Source: Aerococcaceae bacterium DSM 111176 (GTDB lineage: Bacteria; Bacillota; Bacilli; Lactobacillales; Aerococcaceae). From it: a stretch of DNA of 53,242 nucleotides. Numbering within the stretch: the stretch's first letter is position 1; each line of letters starts with the position of its first letter. Under the pieces are notes generated by a model that did no database searches, had not been told where the DNA came from, and worked only from the letters and a program-made list of their open reading frames with translations. The DNA lies in the NCBI GenBank assembly GCA_015863215.1, contig JACBXN010000008.1, forward strand, positions 1-53,242, in the 5' to 3' direction. Both the position numbers and the translations under genes were made by a program. Positions 16,989-25,482 of this stretch are shown here, piece after piece.

Positions 16989-18217
16989 CCTACCTCACCT
17001 CCTAAATGCTTCATCAGTAATAGTAGGTAAACTTCCATCCCTTTTACTAAGCCGTCTTCATTTAATTTAAATTTAGGATGGTGCAGTGGATAAACTTCGT
17101 CTGCGCCTTCTTGACCCACACCAATATTTAAAAACGCACCCGGTACATGTTTTAAATAATAAGCAAAGTCTTCACCAATCATCGCAGCCCCTGTCATTGG
17201 TCCTATTTCTGAGACTCCAGGGAATAATTGACTGGATTGAATGGTTTGAACGGCGTCCTCAACGATATTTTTCGTATTGATTAAAGCTGGATAGCCATCA
17301 TAATAATCAACTTCGACTGTTCCGTCATTCATCTCCGCAATCACTTGAGCCATTTGAATACATTTACGTTTGACGATTTGCCGTGTTTCTTCTGAGAAAG
17401 TTCGAACCGTTCCGACTATTGTCGCCTTATCCGCAATAACATTAGGTGCTACCCCACCACCCGCTTCAACACTTGAAAAGGTTAGTACTGCTGGGTCTTG
17501 AGGGTTTACAAATCGGCTTACGATCGACTGTAAGTTTGTTATTATTTCTGATGCAATGATGACTGAATCAATCGCCTCTTGTGGTTTAGAAGCATGTCCC
17601 CCTCGTCCTTGGATATGAATTTTTACCGTATCCGAAGCTGCCGAACCATAAGATAATGAGTAACCTACATGACCTACTGGGTATTCAGGCACCACATGTA
17701 AGCCGTAAATAAGGTCCACATCCAATAAAGCATCATCTTGAATCATACTCTTAGCCCCACCTGGCTTCGTTTCCTCTGCATGTTGGAAAATAAAGACCAC
17801 TGTTCCTGAAATGTCAAAACGGTTCTGGTTCATAATTCGAGCCACGCCTAGAAGCATCGCTGTATGCGCATCATGTCCACATGCATGCATAACTCCTTCG
17901 TGTAACGACTTAAACGGAATATCTGTTTCTTCCTTAATCGGTAGTGCATCAAAATCTGCTCTTAGAGCAATCACGGCTCCTGGTTTATGCCCTTCAACGC
18001 GAGCAACAATTCCTAAACCATTTCCAACATTACGTCTAATATCTGTAATACCAAACGATTGTAATTGTTGATAAATATAATCTGCTGTTTGATACTCTTT
18101 AAAAGACACCTCTGGATATTGATGTAGATGTCTTCTCATATCGATTACATCTGCTTCAATTTCACTAGCATGTTGGAGCCATTTGATTTTACTCTTAACT
18201 ACATTTGACCGTGTCAT
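16985..18217 (-). CDS. M20D amidohydrolase, second copy
   Basis: Zinc-type amidohydrolase of the M20D group (hippurate hydrolase, N-acyl-amino-acid and indole-acetyl-amino-acid hydrolases), 410 residues. The metal-site motif HACGHDAHTA has Cys113 and His115, and the catalytic pair is Glu148-Glu149 in FQHAEETKPGG. The lid/dimerisation domain lies in the middle (GRGGHASKPQEAIDSV). It is joined by four-base overlaps to an amidohydrolase gene upstream and oppB downstream. The two amidohydrolases are clearly paralogous but well diverged, so they may act on different substrates or as a heterodimer, like AbgA/AbgB. Confidence 0.9.
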   Translation of the reverse strand: MTRSNVVKSKIKWLQHASEIEADVIDMRRHLHQYPEVSFKEYQTADYIYQQLQSFGITDIRRNVGNGLGIVARVEGHKPGAVIALRADFDALPIKEETDIPFKSLHEGVMHACGHDAHTAMLLGVARIMNQNRFDISGTVVFIFQHAEETKPGGAKSMIQDDALLDVDLIYGLHVVPEYPVGHVGYSLSYGSAASDTVKIHIQGRGGHASKPQEAIDSVIIASEIITNLQSIVSRFVNPQDPAVLTFSSVEAGGGVAPNVIADKATIVGTVRTFSEETRQIVKRKCIQMAQVIAEMNDGTVEVDYYDGYPALINTKNIVEDAVQTIQSSQLFPGVSEIGPMTGAAMIGEDFAYYLKHVPGAFLNIGVGQEGADEVYPLHHPKFKLNEDGLVKGMEVYLLLLMKHLGGEVG

Positions 18218-19416
18218 TGTAATACACCTACTTTCGAAAAATGGTAATGATGAATAATCGTTAAAATAGTTTCAATCCCAACTTGTAAACAATCCTCATC
18301 AATCTGGAATTTAGGATGATGATGCGGGTAATTTTCCTCTTCAAAAGCCCCAGCTCGGATGTAATAGAACGACCCCGGAATTTTCTCCAAGTAATAGGCA
18401 AAATCTTCGCCACCCATACGTGCCTCAGTTTCAAATACACGTTCTTGACCAAATTGAGTTTCGAATAAATGATGTATAAGTTCAGTTTCCTCAAAATGGT
18501 TAATCAGTGGTGGATAGCCGTCTAAGTAATCAACAACCGCCGTCGCACCATGCGCCTGGCAAATATGTTCCGTTAATTCATGAATCCGTTGTTTAATCAT
18601 CTGGCGCAACTCAGGATTATATGTCCTAACCGTTCCTGATAAAGTGGCATAATCTGAAATCACATTTCCTGCCCCACCACCTGAGTGAAAATTCGCAACA
18701 GTCACAACTCCTGAATCTAAAGGATTCTTATTACGACTGACTATCGTTTGAAGTTGTTGTACAAGGAAAGCAGCTACTACTGTTGAATCCACAGTTTTAT
18801 GTGGTGTTGCGGCATGCCCACCATTTCCTTGAATACGGATATTAAAGGTATCTGACGCAGCTAGTGCATACCCATGACAATATTCAACTGCCCCATCAAA
18901 AGGTAATTCTCCTCTGACATGGAGTCCAAATATTTTATCTACGTCATCTAATGCACCTGATTTTAATATACTGATCGCGCCACCTGGTTTTACCTCCTCC
19001 GCGTGCTGGAATAGAAAAACAATGGTTCCTTTAATTTCTGTTTGATAGTTAATTAATTGTTTAGCGACAGACAGTAAGATCGCTGTATGTGCATCATGCC
19101 CGCAAGCATGCATCACTCCATCATTTACTGATTTGTAGGGTAAATTCGTCTCTTCATGAATGGCCAAAGCATCGATATCTGCTCGAAATGCAATTGTCGG
19201 CCCTTCTTGTCCCCCTACTAATCGAGCAATAATACCTCCTCCACCGACATTTGTCTGAATATCTTCATATCCATAATGTTGGAGTTGCTCTTTGATAAAC
19301 TCTCTTGTTTGATATTCTTTGAAAGATAATTCAGGGTGCTGATGTAAATATCTAAACAGCTCTTTACTCATTTCAATTCCATTTGTTATATTATCTAACA
19401 TTAAATCCAAGTCCAT
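18214..19416 (-). CDS. M20D amidohydrolase, first gene of the operon
   Basis: Amidohydrolase of 400 residues, paralogue of the next gene: HACGHDAHTA with Cys105 and His107, catalytic Glu140-Glu141 in QHAEEVKPGG, and a dimerisation domain near GNGGHAATPHKTVDS. It probably releases an amino acid from an N-acyl or peptide conjugate in the cytosol. As the promoter-proximal gene of the peptide-transporter operon, with AAGGAG ahead of its ATG, it suggests that the imported compound is cleaved at once. The exact substrate is unknown. Confidence 0.9.
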   Translation of the reverse strand: MDLDLMLDNITNGIEMSKELFRYLHQHPELSFKEYQTREFIKEQLQHYGYEDIQTNVGGGGIIARLVGGQEGPTIAFRADIDALAIHEETNLPYKSVNDGVMHACGHDAHTAILLSVAKQLINYQTEIKGTIVFLFQHAEEVKPGGAISILKSGALDDVDKIFGLHVRGELPFDGAVEYCHGYALAASDTFNIRIQGNGGHAATPHKTVDSTVVAAFLVQQLQTIVSRNKNPLDSGVVTVANFHSGGGAGNVISDYATLSGTVRTYNPELRQMIKQRIHELTEHICQAHGATAVVDYLDGYPPLINHFEETELIHHLFETQFGQERVFETEARMGGEDFAYYLEKIPGSFYYIRAGAFEEENYPHHHPKFQIDEDCLQVGIETILTIIHHYHFSKVGVLQ

Positions 19417-19613
19417 TCAATCACTCCTTTTGTTATTGATTATGATTATATTAAATGAAAATGAGATTTGCAACTATTTTCGTTAATTTTGTTTTAATAT
19501 TTAACATTTAACTCCATTGGGTGTTATGTTTTATTACAATGTATACATTAGTGACTAATCATCATGTGTGTTAAAATGATGTTAATAACCTGCTATCAGT
19601 AAAGGAGTTCAAA

Positions 19614-20183
19614 ATGAAAAAAATAAAAGAGATACACATTACCGAAGACCAATCATTATTAAAGAAATTAAATATCGCAGCAATCCCTTTATCTATTGTC
19701 TTCTTTTTATTTTTCACTGTGATTGCGATAGCCATTCGTCCCGGATTAATTTATGATCCCGACCAGTCTATTATGATGTCATTTTTCATAACAATACTAA
19801 TTTTCATTGCTTTTATCATAATCCATGAAGCGATTCATGGGATATTCTTTAAATTATTCGCACCTAACCGCAAAGTGAAGTTTGGTATCATATGGCAAAA
19901 AGGAATGGCTTATGCAACCAGTCCTGGTTCAAAATACACTAGATGGCAGATGTCTATTATTGTTATCATGCCCTTTGTGATCAATTCCTTATTATTAACA
20001 GCTATATATGCCTTTACTAGACAAACGATCTCTCAATATGTCTTGGTAGCAACTCCCCATGCTGTGGCGTGTATCGGTGATTTCTTTTATATCTTAATTA
20101 TTGCGAGAGCTCCACAAGGAGCGATGATAGAAGATACGGAGACTGGGTTGACAATTTGGGGTAATAAAAACAGGCCAAATTAA
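19614..20183 (+). CDS. DUF3267 membrane zincin-like protein
   Basis: Membrane protein of 189 residues with four hydrophobic segments (about 22-48, 60-83, 120-142 and 148-165). The second carries HEAIHG, the zincin HExxH motif embedded in a helix, as in the DUF3267 family of putative site-2-like metalloproteases. Activity of the family is inferred from the motif, not shown. It starts with AAAGGAG seven bases upstream, is monocistronic and ends in a strong terminator. It is divergent from the amidohydrolase/Opp operon; no functional link is evident. Confidence 0.85.
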   Translation: MKKIKEIHITEDQSLLKKLNIAAIPLSIVFFLFFTVIAIAIRPGLIYDPDQSIMMSFFITILIFIAFIIIHEAIHGIFFKLFAPNRKVKFGIIWQKGMAYATSPGSKYTRWQMSIIVIMPFVINSLLLTAIYAFTRQTISQYVLVATPHAVACIGDFFYILIIARAPQGAMIEDTETGLTIWGNKNRPN

Positions 20184-20187
20184 AATA

Positions 20188-20226
20188 AAACCACACTCCT
20201 TCCCAAAAAGAATGAGTGTGGTTTAG
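20188..20226 (+). terminator. Terminator after DUF3267 gene
   Basis: AAACCACACTC (20188-20198) pairs perfectly with 20214-20224, giving an 11-bp stem and a 15-nt loop. Confidence 0.8.
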
Positions 20227-20343
20227 TTTATGAATCAGTAACCGATATGAGTACATTAGCTGCCGCAATCGTTAATAAAATTGAAAACAACAACTACAAT
20301 CAAGAACGTTTCACTGTCATCAATAAATAACTATAATGCCAAA

Positions 20344-20384
20344 TAGCTCCCTTACTCTCTAACTGGAGAGGCAGGGAGCTACAT
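20344..20384 (-). terminator. Hairpin downstream of toxin gene
   Basis: TAGCTCCC (20344-20351) pairs with GGGAGCTA (20374-20381), and CTCTC/GAGAG lie inside. The U tail on the minus strand is weak, so it may also be only an mRNA-stabilising stem. Confidence 0.5.
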
Positions 20385-20402
20385 TACTCTAATACTTAAA
20401 TA

Positions 20403-20675
20403 TTAATTGTCGTAAATATCTTTACGATGACCGACATGCAGATTCAAAATAACAAACACATCATTATCAATCACTGAAATTATTCGGTAGTTCCCTACAC
20501 GAAACCTTACATAGTCTTTATATTTTCCTTTTAATGTTTTTCCTGGGGTACTTGGAAAATCAATATCAACTAAATGCTTCTCAATCCAGCGCATTATACC
20601 TTTTTGTACACCTCGATCTAATTTCTTCAAGTCTTTTTCAAAACTCGGTGTAAATTGAACCGTATACTTAGCCAT
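20403..20675 (-). CDS. RelE/ParE-superfamily toxin
   Basis: A 90-residue basic protein of the type II toxin group. Typical features are YTVQFTPSFEKDLKKLD at the start, then a GNYRIISVIDNDVFVILNLH beta-strand region and HVGHRKDIYDN at the end, where the His-Arg-Lys and Tyr residues match RelE/YafQ-like mRNA interferases. It overlaps the antitoxin gene by eight bases. The C-terminal residues support RNase activity over ParE-type gyrase inhibition, but this cannot be settled here. Confidence 0.88.
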   Translation of the reverse strand: MAKYTVQFTPSFEKDLKKLDRGVQKGIMRWIEKHLVDIDFPSTPGKTLKGKYKDYVRFRVGNYRIISVIDNDVFVILNLHVGHRKDIYDN

Positions 20676-20892
20676 ATCGTTCCATCATCTCAGAAAAACT
20701 AATTGTTTTTCTATCGTCTTCCAGCCACTCTTCATATACTTTATCGGCAAGTGTAATATCATAGTCATCTTCTAATTTTTCTGTAATTGCGGTTCTAATA
20801 AATTCTGCTTTAGAGATACCTTTTGCTGTAGTATATTGATCAAGTGCTTCATTTAAAGAGTCTTCTAAGCGAACAGAAATTGGTGAACTCAT
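20668..20892 (-). CDS. Ribbon-helix-helix antitoxin
   Basis: Antitoxin of 74 residues. I start at the ATG at 20892, preceded by AAGGAGTGATTAGT; the longer frame reaching 21009 runs through the terminator and operator region and is not credible. The N-terminal MSSPISVRLEDSLNEALDQY followed by ISKAEFIRTAITEKL is a ribbon-helix-helix DNA-binding domain. The acidic C-terminal half (YEEWLEDDRKTISFSEMMER) would wrap the toxin. A palindrome directly upstream is the likely autoregulatory site. Confidence 0.88.
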   Translation of the reverse strand: MSSPISVRLEDSLNEALDQYTTAKGISKAEFIRTAITEKLEDDYDITLADKVYEEWLEDDRKTISFSEMMERYG

Positions 20893-20905
20893 ACTAATCA
20901 CTCCT

Positions 20906-20925
20906 TGTAGTTCAATGTAACTACA
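20906..20925. promoter_or_regulatory. Toxin-antitoxin operator
   Basis: TGTAGTT-CAATGT-AACTACA is a perfect 7-bp inverted repeat 14 bases upstream of the antitoxin start and overlaps its ribosome binding region. Further TGTAG-like half sites lie at about 20921-20936. This is the expected layout for autorepression by a ribbon-helix-helix antitoxin. Confidence 0.65.
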
Positions 20926-20955
20926 TATTACTACAAAATATTGCTCTTTACAACA

Positions 20956-21006
20956 AAAAACACTCCCACCAAATCCAATTACACCGGATATGGTGGGAGT
21001 GTTTTT
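20956..21006 (-). terminator. Terminator of the fad/CoA-transferase cluster
   Basis: A perfect 15-bp stem (20956-20970 with 20992-21006) with A and T runs on the two sides, immediately downstream of the CoA-transferase stop. Confidence 0.92.
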
Positions 21007-21022
21007 CACTTTCTACATGTTC

Positions 21023-22585
21023 CTAATTTCCTAACAAACTCTCTCGTAGCCCGCCCCATTTAACGTGAAAAATACTCTCATCCATCGCAGCTAAATCACT
21101 AGCCACTTCAATTTCAAAATTAAGGTGGTCTAAAATATCTGTTTGAACATCTAGCCCACTGACTATTTCGATTAGTTTCAATCCATTTTCGGTTAATTCA
21201 AAGACGGCTCTATCTGTGACATAGAACGCTTCTTGGCCACGTTCCTTGGCATATTGACCATTGAAATCAATTTGTTGAACATTCTCAACAAATTTGGACT
21301 TCACTCCTTGGTCAACGATATTCAATTTCCCGGCTTCAATATTAACTTTACTCTTCAACATAAATGTTCCTGTAAAAATGAGGCGGTTAACGCTTTGCGC
21401 GATATCAATAAAGCCACCCATTCCATTTGCGATATCACCTAATTGTGAGACATTGACGTTACCATATTGATCTACTTCAGCAAAGCTTAACAGGGCAACA
21501 TCTAATCCACCGCCATAAATCAGATCCCATGAATTATCATGAGGGATTTTAGCACTTGAGTTATAGTTGTAACCCATTGATCTTCTAGCACCTTGATAAC
21601 CGCCAAGCATTCCTAAGTCCAAGTTTAATTGCACTAAGTCATGCGCATCCTCTTCAATGAGTAAATGTGAAGTATCATTACTAATACCATAGCCGATCCC
21701 GACAACATCATCTTTATTTAAGAATTTGGAAGCACGGCGGAGCATTACTTTTTTAATATTGAAAGGATAGTCAAAGGCTTTAGGTATTAAAGCGTAGGCT
21801 TCACCTGAAGCAGTTGGGTCATAGTGAGTTTGCGGGAGTTGTCTGTGTAAGTTTTTATTTTCATTAACAACAACATAGTCCACTAGTTCTCCTGGAACCA
21901 CAACTTCATGTGAATTCCGTGCTTGGTTTGGAATTACTTCTTTGACCTGAACAATTACTTTTCCACCGTTGTTTTTAACGGCTGCGGCAGCATGGAATGA
22001 TTCGCCTAAGTAAGCTTCTTGCGTCATGAATAAATTTCCGTATTCATCGGCATAGGTCGCACGTAATAAGAGCACGTCAACTTTTGGGAAAGTGTAGCGT
22101 AGATACTCTTCGTCATCGATTTCGATTAAACTTACGATGTCTTTTTTGGTGATATCATTCGTTTTACCGCCACCTTGTCGGGGATCGACTTGTGTATGTA
22201 GGCCGATTTTAGTAATTAGGCCAGGTGAGTGATCCATGGCATTGCGGTAATGTGTCGCAATCGCACCTTGGGGCAGTAAATATGCTTCGATTTTATTGTC
22301 ATTAATCGCCTGTTGTGTGATTGGAGAGGCAGAAAGGATATTTGAAATAATCGATTTAACCATACCTGCCTCAACAAATTCATCAAAACCTGCCTTAGAA
22401 AGATAGTCGGATAAATTATTCGATGAAATAAGTGTTAAATCTTTAGGGTGCTTTGTTTCTTGATATTCCTTTACTAAGTTAGCCATAATCTCCATCGGTA
22501 AGCCGGCTGGGCCAAATGTTGTAAAAGCAACGACATCGCCATCTTTAATCATACCTTTTAATTCATCATAAGTTTTTCGCTCCAT
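21023..22585 (-). CDS. Acyl-CoA:carboxylate CoA-transferase (Pct/YdiF-like)
   Basis: Family I CoA-transferase of 520 residues with both halves fused in one chain, as in propionate CoA-transferase and YdiF. It should move CoA between short-chain acyl groups, for example acetyl-CoA or an acyl-CoA and a free acid, recovering the products of beta-oxidation. The second-half motif that normally holds the catalytic Glu (E-x-G-x-x-G-G) reads NLDLGMLGG with Asp323. Length and position match the Pct Glu324 site. The GIGYGISN segment before it is typical. Last gene of the fad cluster, ahead of a strong terminator. Confidence 0.85.
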   Translation of the reverse strand: MERKTYDELKGMIKDGDVVAFTTFGPAGLPMEIMANLVKEYQETKHPKDLTLISSNNLSDYLSKAGFDEFVEAGMVKSIISNILSASPITQQAINDNKIEAYLLPQGAIATHYRNAMDHSPGLITKIGLHTQVDPRQGGGKTNDITKKDIVSLIEIDDEEYLRYTFPKVDVLLLRATYADEYGNLFMTQEAYLGESFHAAAAVKNNGGKVIVQVKEVIPNQARNSHEVVVPGELVDYVVVNENKNLHRQLPQTHYDPTASGEAYALIPKAFDYPFNIKKVMLRRASKFLNKDDVVGIGYGISNDTSHLLIEEDAHDLVQLNLDLGMLGGYQGARRSMGYNYNSSAKIPHDNSWDLIYGGGLDVALLSFAEVDQYGNVNVSQLGDIANGMGGFIDIAQSVNRLIFTGTFMLKSKVNIEAGKLNIVDQGVKSKFVENVQQIDFNGQYAKERGQEAFYVTDRAVFELTENGLKLIEIVSGLDVQTDILDHLNFEIEVASDLAAMDESIFHVKWGGLRESLLGN

Positions 22586-22623
22586 TATTAACTTCCTATC
22601 TTTGCAATATTTTCTTTATGACC

Positions 22624-23598
22624 TCACTCTTTTGTAAGTCTCGTCATGCGGTCATGTGTTTTGTTAAATCCGTCAATTAAATCAGTGAAAATTTCTTCGA
22701 CTGTTTGAATTTTATTGATACGGCCAATACCTTGACCAACGCTCATTTGCGCATCATCTAAACGCCCTTCCATCATCGCTTCGTATGAAGCAATACCAGA
22801 AACTAATGGCGCTAAGTCAGCAAATGTAATATTTTCTTCTTTTTCTTTCACTAAAACGCGCTCAGCCTGTTTATTTCTTGCCACACGCATGGCATTATTT
22901 AATGATTCCATTGTTAAAACCGTACCATATTCTGGAACTGTTAAAATCGCTTGGCGGTAAGCATCTGAAGTATTTACTTCAGGAGTTGCTAAAAAGCGAG
23001 TGCCCATTAAAACACCTTCAACACCAGTTGACATCGCCATATAAAAGCTCTTGCCGTCAACAATACCACCACCTGCTAATACAGGTACATCTAATTCTTC
23101 CGCTGCTTTGGCCCATAAAATGTGCCCGGCAACACCTGCTGAACCAGGATGCCCACCGGCTTCAGTACCGATAATTGAAATCGCATCTGCCCCGTCTTCA
23201 ACGGCCGCTCTAGCGTGACGGACGGTTGTTACCTTGTGGATAACTTTAACACCAGCCTCTTTAAAGGGTTTAATAAATTCGCCTGGTCGCTGCCCTGAAG
23301 TTTCAACCACTTTAACGCCTTCTTCAATGATGACATTAATATATTCGTAAATTTTGTCTGGAATAATCACTTCAGGAACCAATGAAATATTAAAGGCAAA
23401 CGGCTTGTCTGTCAATGATTTCATCTTTTTTATTTCAGCACGCAATTCGTCCGCATCTTTAAATGCCATTGCTGGAACCGTTCCAAGCCCACCAGCATTC
23501 GATACAGCCGCCGCTAATTCTGCAAGCGACATATATTGCATCGCACCTTGCATAATCGGGTATTTAATACCCACTAACTCTGTAAATGTTGTTTTCAT
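22624..23598 (-). CDS. Nitronate monooxygenase / FabK-like flavoprotein
   Basis: FMN-binding TIM-barrel oxidoreductase of 324 residues in the nitronate monooxygenase/2-nitropropane dioxygenase family, which also contains enoyl-ACP reductase FabK. Motifs seen are YPIMQGAMQYMS, AVSNAGGLGTVPAM, EAGGHPGSAG with the conserved His, VLAGGGIVDG, and GVLMGTRFLAT for phosphate binding. I start at the second Met (23598), seven bases from GGAG. Its setting in the fad cluster suggests action on an enoyl-thioester or removal of a toxic nitro acid; neither is shown. Confidence 0.85.
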   Translation of the reverse strand: MKTTFTELVGIKYPIMQGAMQYMSLAELAAAVSNAGGLGTVPAMAFKDADELRAEIKKMKSLTDKPFAFNISLVPEVIIPDKIYEYINVIIEEGVKVVETSGQRPGEFIKPFKEAGVKVIHKVTTVRHARAAVEDGADAISIIGTEAGGHPGSAGVAGHILWAKAAEELDVPVLAGGGIVDGKSFYMAMSTGVEGVLMGTRFLATPEVNTSDAYRQAILTVPEYGTVLTMESLNNAMRVARNKQAERVLVKEKEENITFADLAPLVSGIASYEAMMEGRLDDAQMSVGQGIGRINKIQTVEEIFTDLIDGFNKTHDRMTRLTKE

Positions 23599-23617
23599 CG
23601 TCATTCTCCGTAATCTA

Positions 23618-24556
23618 TTATTTTAAATTATCAAAACGTAATGACTTATCGGGTTCGTAAAATAACTCTAACATTTCATTAAAAACATAATCTTCAAAAG
23701 CCTGGTATTCCCTCTTGATAGGTCTTACGATCTTCAAGATATAAGGAATTGACTCTTCAAATCGTAAATCCTCAATACCAATGAGGTCTAGACGTTTCTG
23801 GAAGTTTCCAAAATCGACGGTTGGCAGTAAGGCCACAATATCGCTATTTAATGTCGATTCAACAAGAAAGTCCCATGAATCAGACGTAAATAAAAATTCT
23901 TTGTCGACGCCCTTTTCCTCCAAGCGATTTTTCACCAGATGAAAGACAGTATCATTATCTCCAAATGATACAACTGGATAGTCAGCCAAATCATTGACCG
24001 TGAGCGATTTTACTTTAGTTAAAGGATGGTCCGGCCTTACATAAGCTGCGATTTCAGTACGAGCTATTGTATATTCCTCATACTGATCTTCGTCTAGCTC
24101 CGTGGGCTCCAGAAGTATTGCTACATTTAAATTACCTTCGAGTAGTTGCTGACGTATATCAACCATGCCACCTTCGATAAATTTTACATTCGCTTCACCG
24201 TTTTCCTCTAAAAATTGAGGAATAAAATTCGAAAAGAAAATACGTAGTACAGTCTGATGGATTCCGATATTAACGGTCCCTTTTTGAACTGTTGACTCTT
24301 CACTTATTATTCGGGTTAAACGACTTTGCATCCGCAAAATTTCTTGTGCATAACTATATACTCTCTCACCACTCGGCGTTAATCCAGTTAGACGCCCATT
24401 CTTTCGATTCATAATTTCGATTTTTTCATCACGCTCAAAGTTATTTATAAATTGACTTAAGGCAGATTGTGTAATAAATAATTTTCTTGCCGCTTTTGTA
24501 ATATTAAAATCATTTTGTACGATTGCGATAAGATATTTCATTTGTTGTATGTCCAT
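23618..24556 (-). CDS. LysR-family transcriptional regulator in the fad cluster
   Basis: Regulator of 312 residues. The N-terminal winged helix-turn-helix (NDFNITKAARKLFITQSALS, then FIN near 37) and a periplasmic-binding-like effector domain from about residue 90 are typical of LysR proteins. It is transcribed with the enoyl-CoA hydratase upstream and the flavoprotein gene downstream, so it may sense an acyl-CoA or related intermediate and control this cluster. The effector is unknown. Confidence 0.9.
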   Translation of the reverse strand: MDIQQMKYLIAIVQNDFNITKAARKLFITQSALSQFINNFERDEKIEIMNRKNGRLTGLTPSGERVYSYAQEILRMQSRLTRIISEESTVQKGTVNIGIHQTVLRIFFSNFIPQFLEENGEANVKFIEGGMVDIRQQLLEGNLNVAILLEPTELDEDQYEEYTIARTEIAAYVRPDHPLTKVKSLTVNDLADYPVVSFGDNDTVFHLVKNRLEEKGVDKEFLFTSDSWDFLVESTLNSDIVALLPTVDFGNFQKRLDLIGIEDLRFEESIPYILKIVRPIKREYQAFEDYVFNEMLELFYEPDKSLRFDNLK

Positions 24557-24611
24557 ATTTTGTTCACCACCTCTTAAAATTATACACTAATTCTAAGATT
24601 ATGCTAAACGT

Positions 24612-25397
24612 TTACATACCTTTAAATGTTGGCTTTCTCTTCTCCATGAATGCTTGGACAGCTTCTTTGTGATCTCCACTCACTGAAGCTTCATGCATAT
24701 ACACTGCTTCCTTTTCGTTAAATGGTTCAATATCCGAGAATACAAATTCATTCATCAAACTCTTTTGAGCTGCGATAGCCAGACTCGGCGCATGGTTAAA
24801 TTTCTCTGCTAATTTTACGGCTTCGGATAAAATATCACCATCAGACACTACATCATAAGCAATACCATATGCTGTCGCTAATTCCGCCGTAATCGGTTCA
24901 TTTAGCATCACATGTCTCGTTGTACGGTAATTACCGATCGCTTGTTGTAATAAATAAATTAAATTTGTATCACCTGGAAATGCCATTTGAGTAAATGCCG
25001 GTAGCAAACTCGAATGTTCCCCGAAAACCATGAAGTCGCAGGCTAAAGCTAATCCTGCCCCAGCACCTGCTGCTACCCCATTCACCGCAGCAATCACCGG
25101 TTTTGAAATTTTCTTGACACTCCGAACCATCGTACCTGTTAAAATCACCGCTTCTTCAGGAATACCCTCGCCACTTTGAGCAATTTTGGAGAAGTATTTC
25201 ACGTCGCCTCCGGCGCAAAATGTCTTACCAACTCCGGTTATAATAACTGCTTTCACACTGGCGTCCGCATCTGCTTGATGCATGGCGTCAGCAATCTCAC
25301 CATAAGTTACCTCTGAAAAGGCATTACTCATTTCAGGCCGATTAATTTGGACAATGGCAACGCCATTCTTTACTTCATATAATAATGATTCAAACAT
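24612..25397 (-). CDS. Enoyl-CoA hydratase/isomerase
   Basis: Crotonase-fold enzyme of 261 residues. The oxyanion-hole segments TFCAGGDVKYFS (about 59-70) and AAVNGVAAGAGAGLALACDF (about 103-122) are clear. The classical second catalytic Glu position reads AFPGDTNLIYLL, where Asp or Thr replaces it, so isomerase or another crotonase reaction cannot be excluded. It is 85 bases behind the thiolase gene, with an imperfect hairpin between them, and has GAGGAGG before its ATG. The FadN-like protein already carries a hydratase domain, so this one may act on other chain lengths or structures. Confidence 0.88.
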   Translation of the reverse strand: MFESLLYEVKNGVAIVQINRPEMSNAFSEVTYGEIADAMHQADADASVKAVIITGVGKTFCAGGDVKYFSKIAQSGEGIPEEAVILTGTMVRSVKKISKPVIAAVNGVAAGAGAGLALACDFMVFGEHSSLLPAFTQMAFPGDTNLIYLLQQAIGNYRTTRHVMLNEPITAELATAYGIAYDVVSDGDILSEAVKLAEKFNHAPSLAIAAQKSLMNEFVFSDIEPFNEKEAVYMHEASVSGDHKEAVQAFMEKRKPTFKGM

Positions 25398-25418
25398 GCT
25401 GTTCCTCCTCTATTAAAA

Positions 25419-25472
25419 AACGCCATATACAAGGCCACAATATAAATATGTGAACATCTTATATATGACGTT
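25419..25472 (-). promoter_or_regulatory. Imperfect hairpin between thiolase and enoyl-CoA hydratase genes
   Basis: A 15-base arm at 25419-25433 pairs with 25458-25472 with two mismatches. There is an A/T run nearby. It may lower transcription of downstream genes or shape mRNA processing; it is not a clear terminator. Confidence 0.4.
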
Positions 25473-25482
25473 ATATTAGTTA

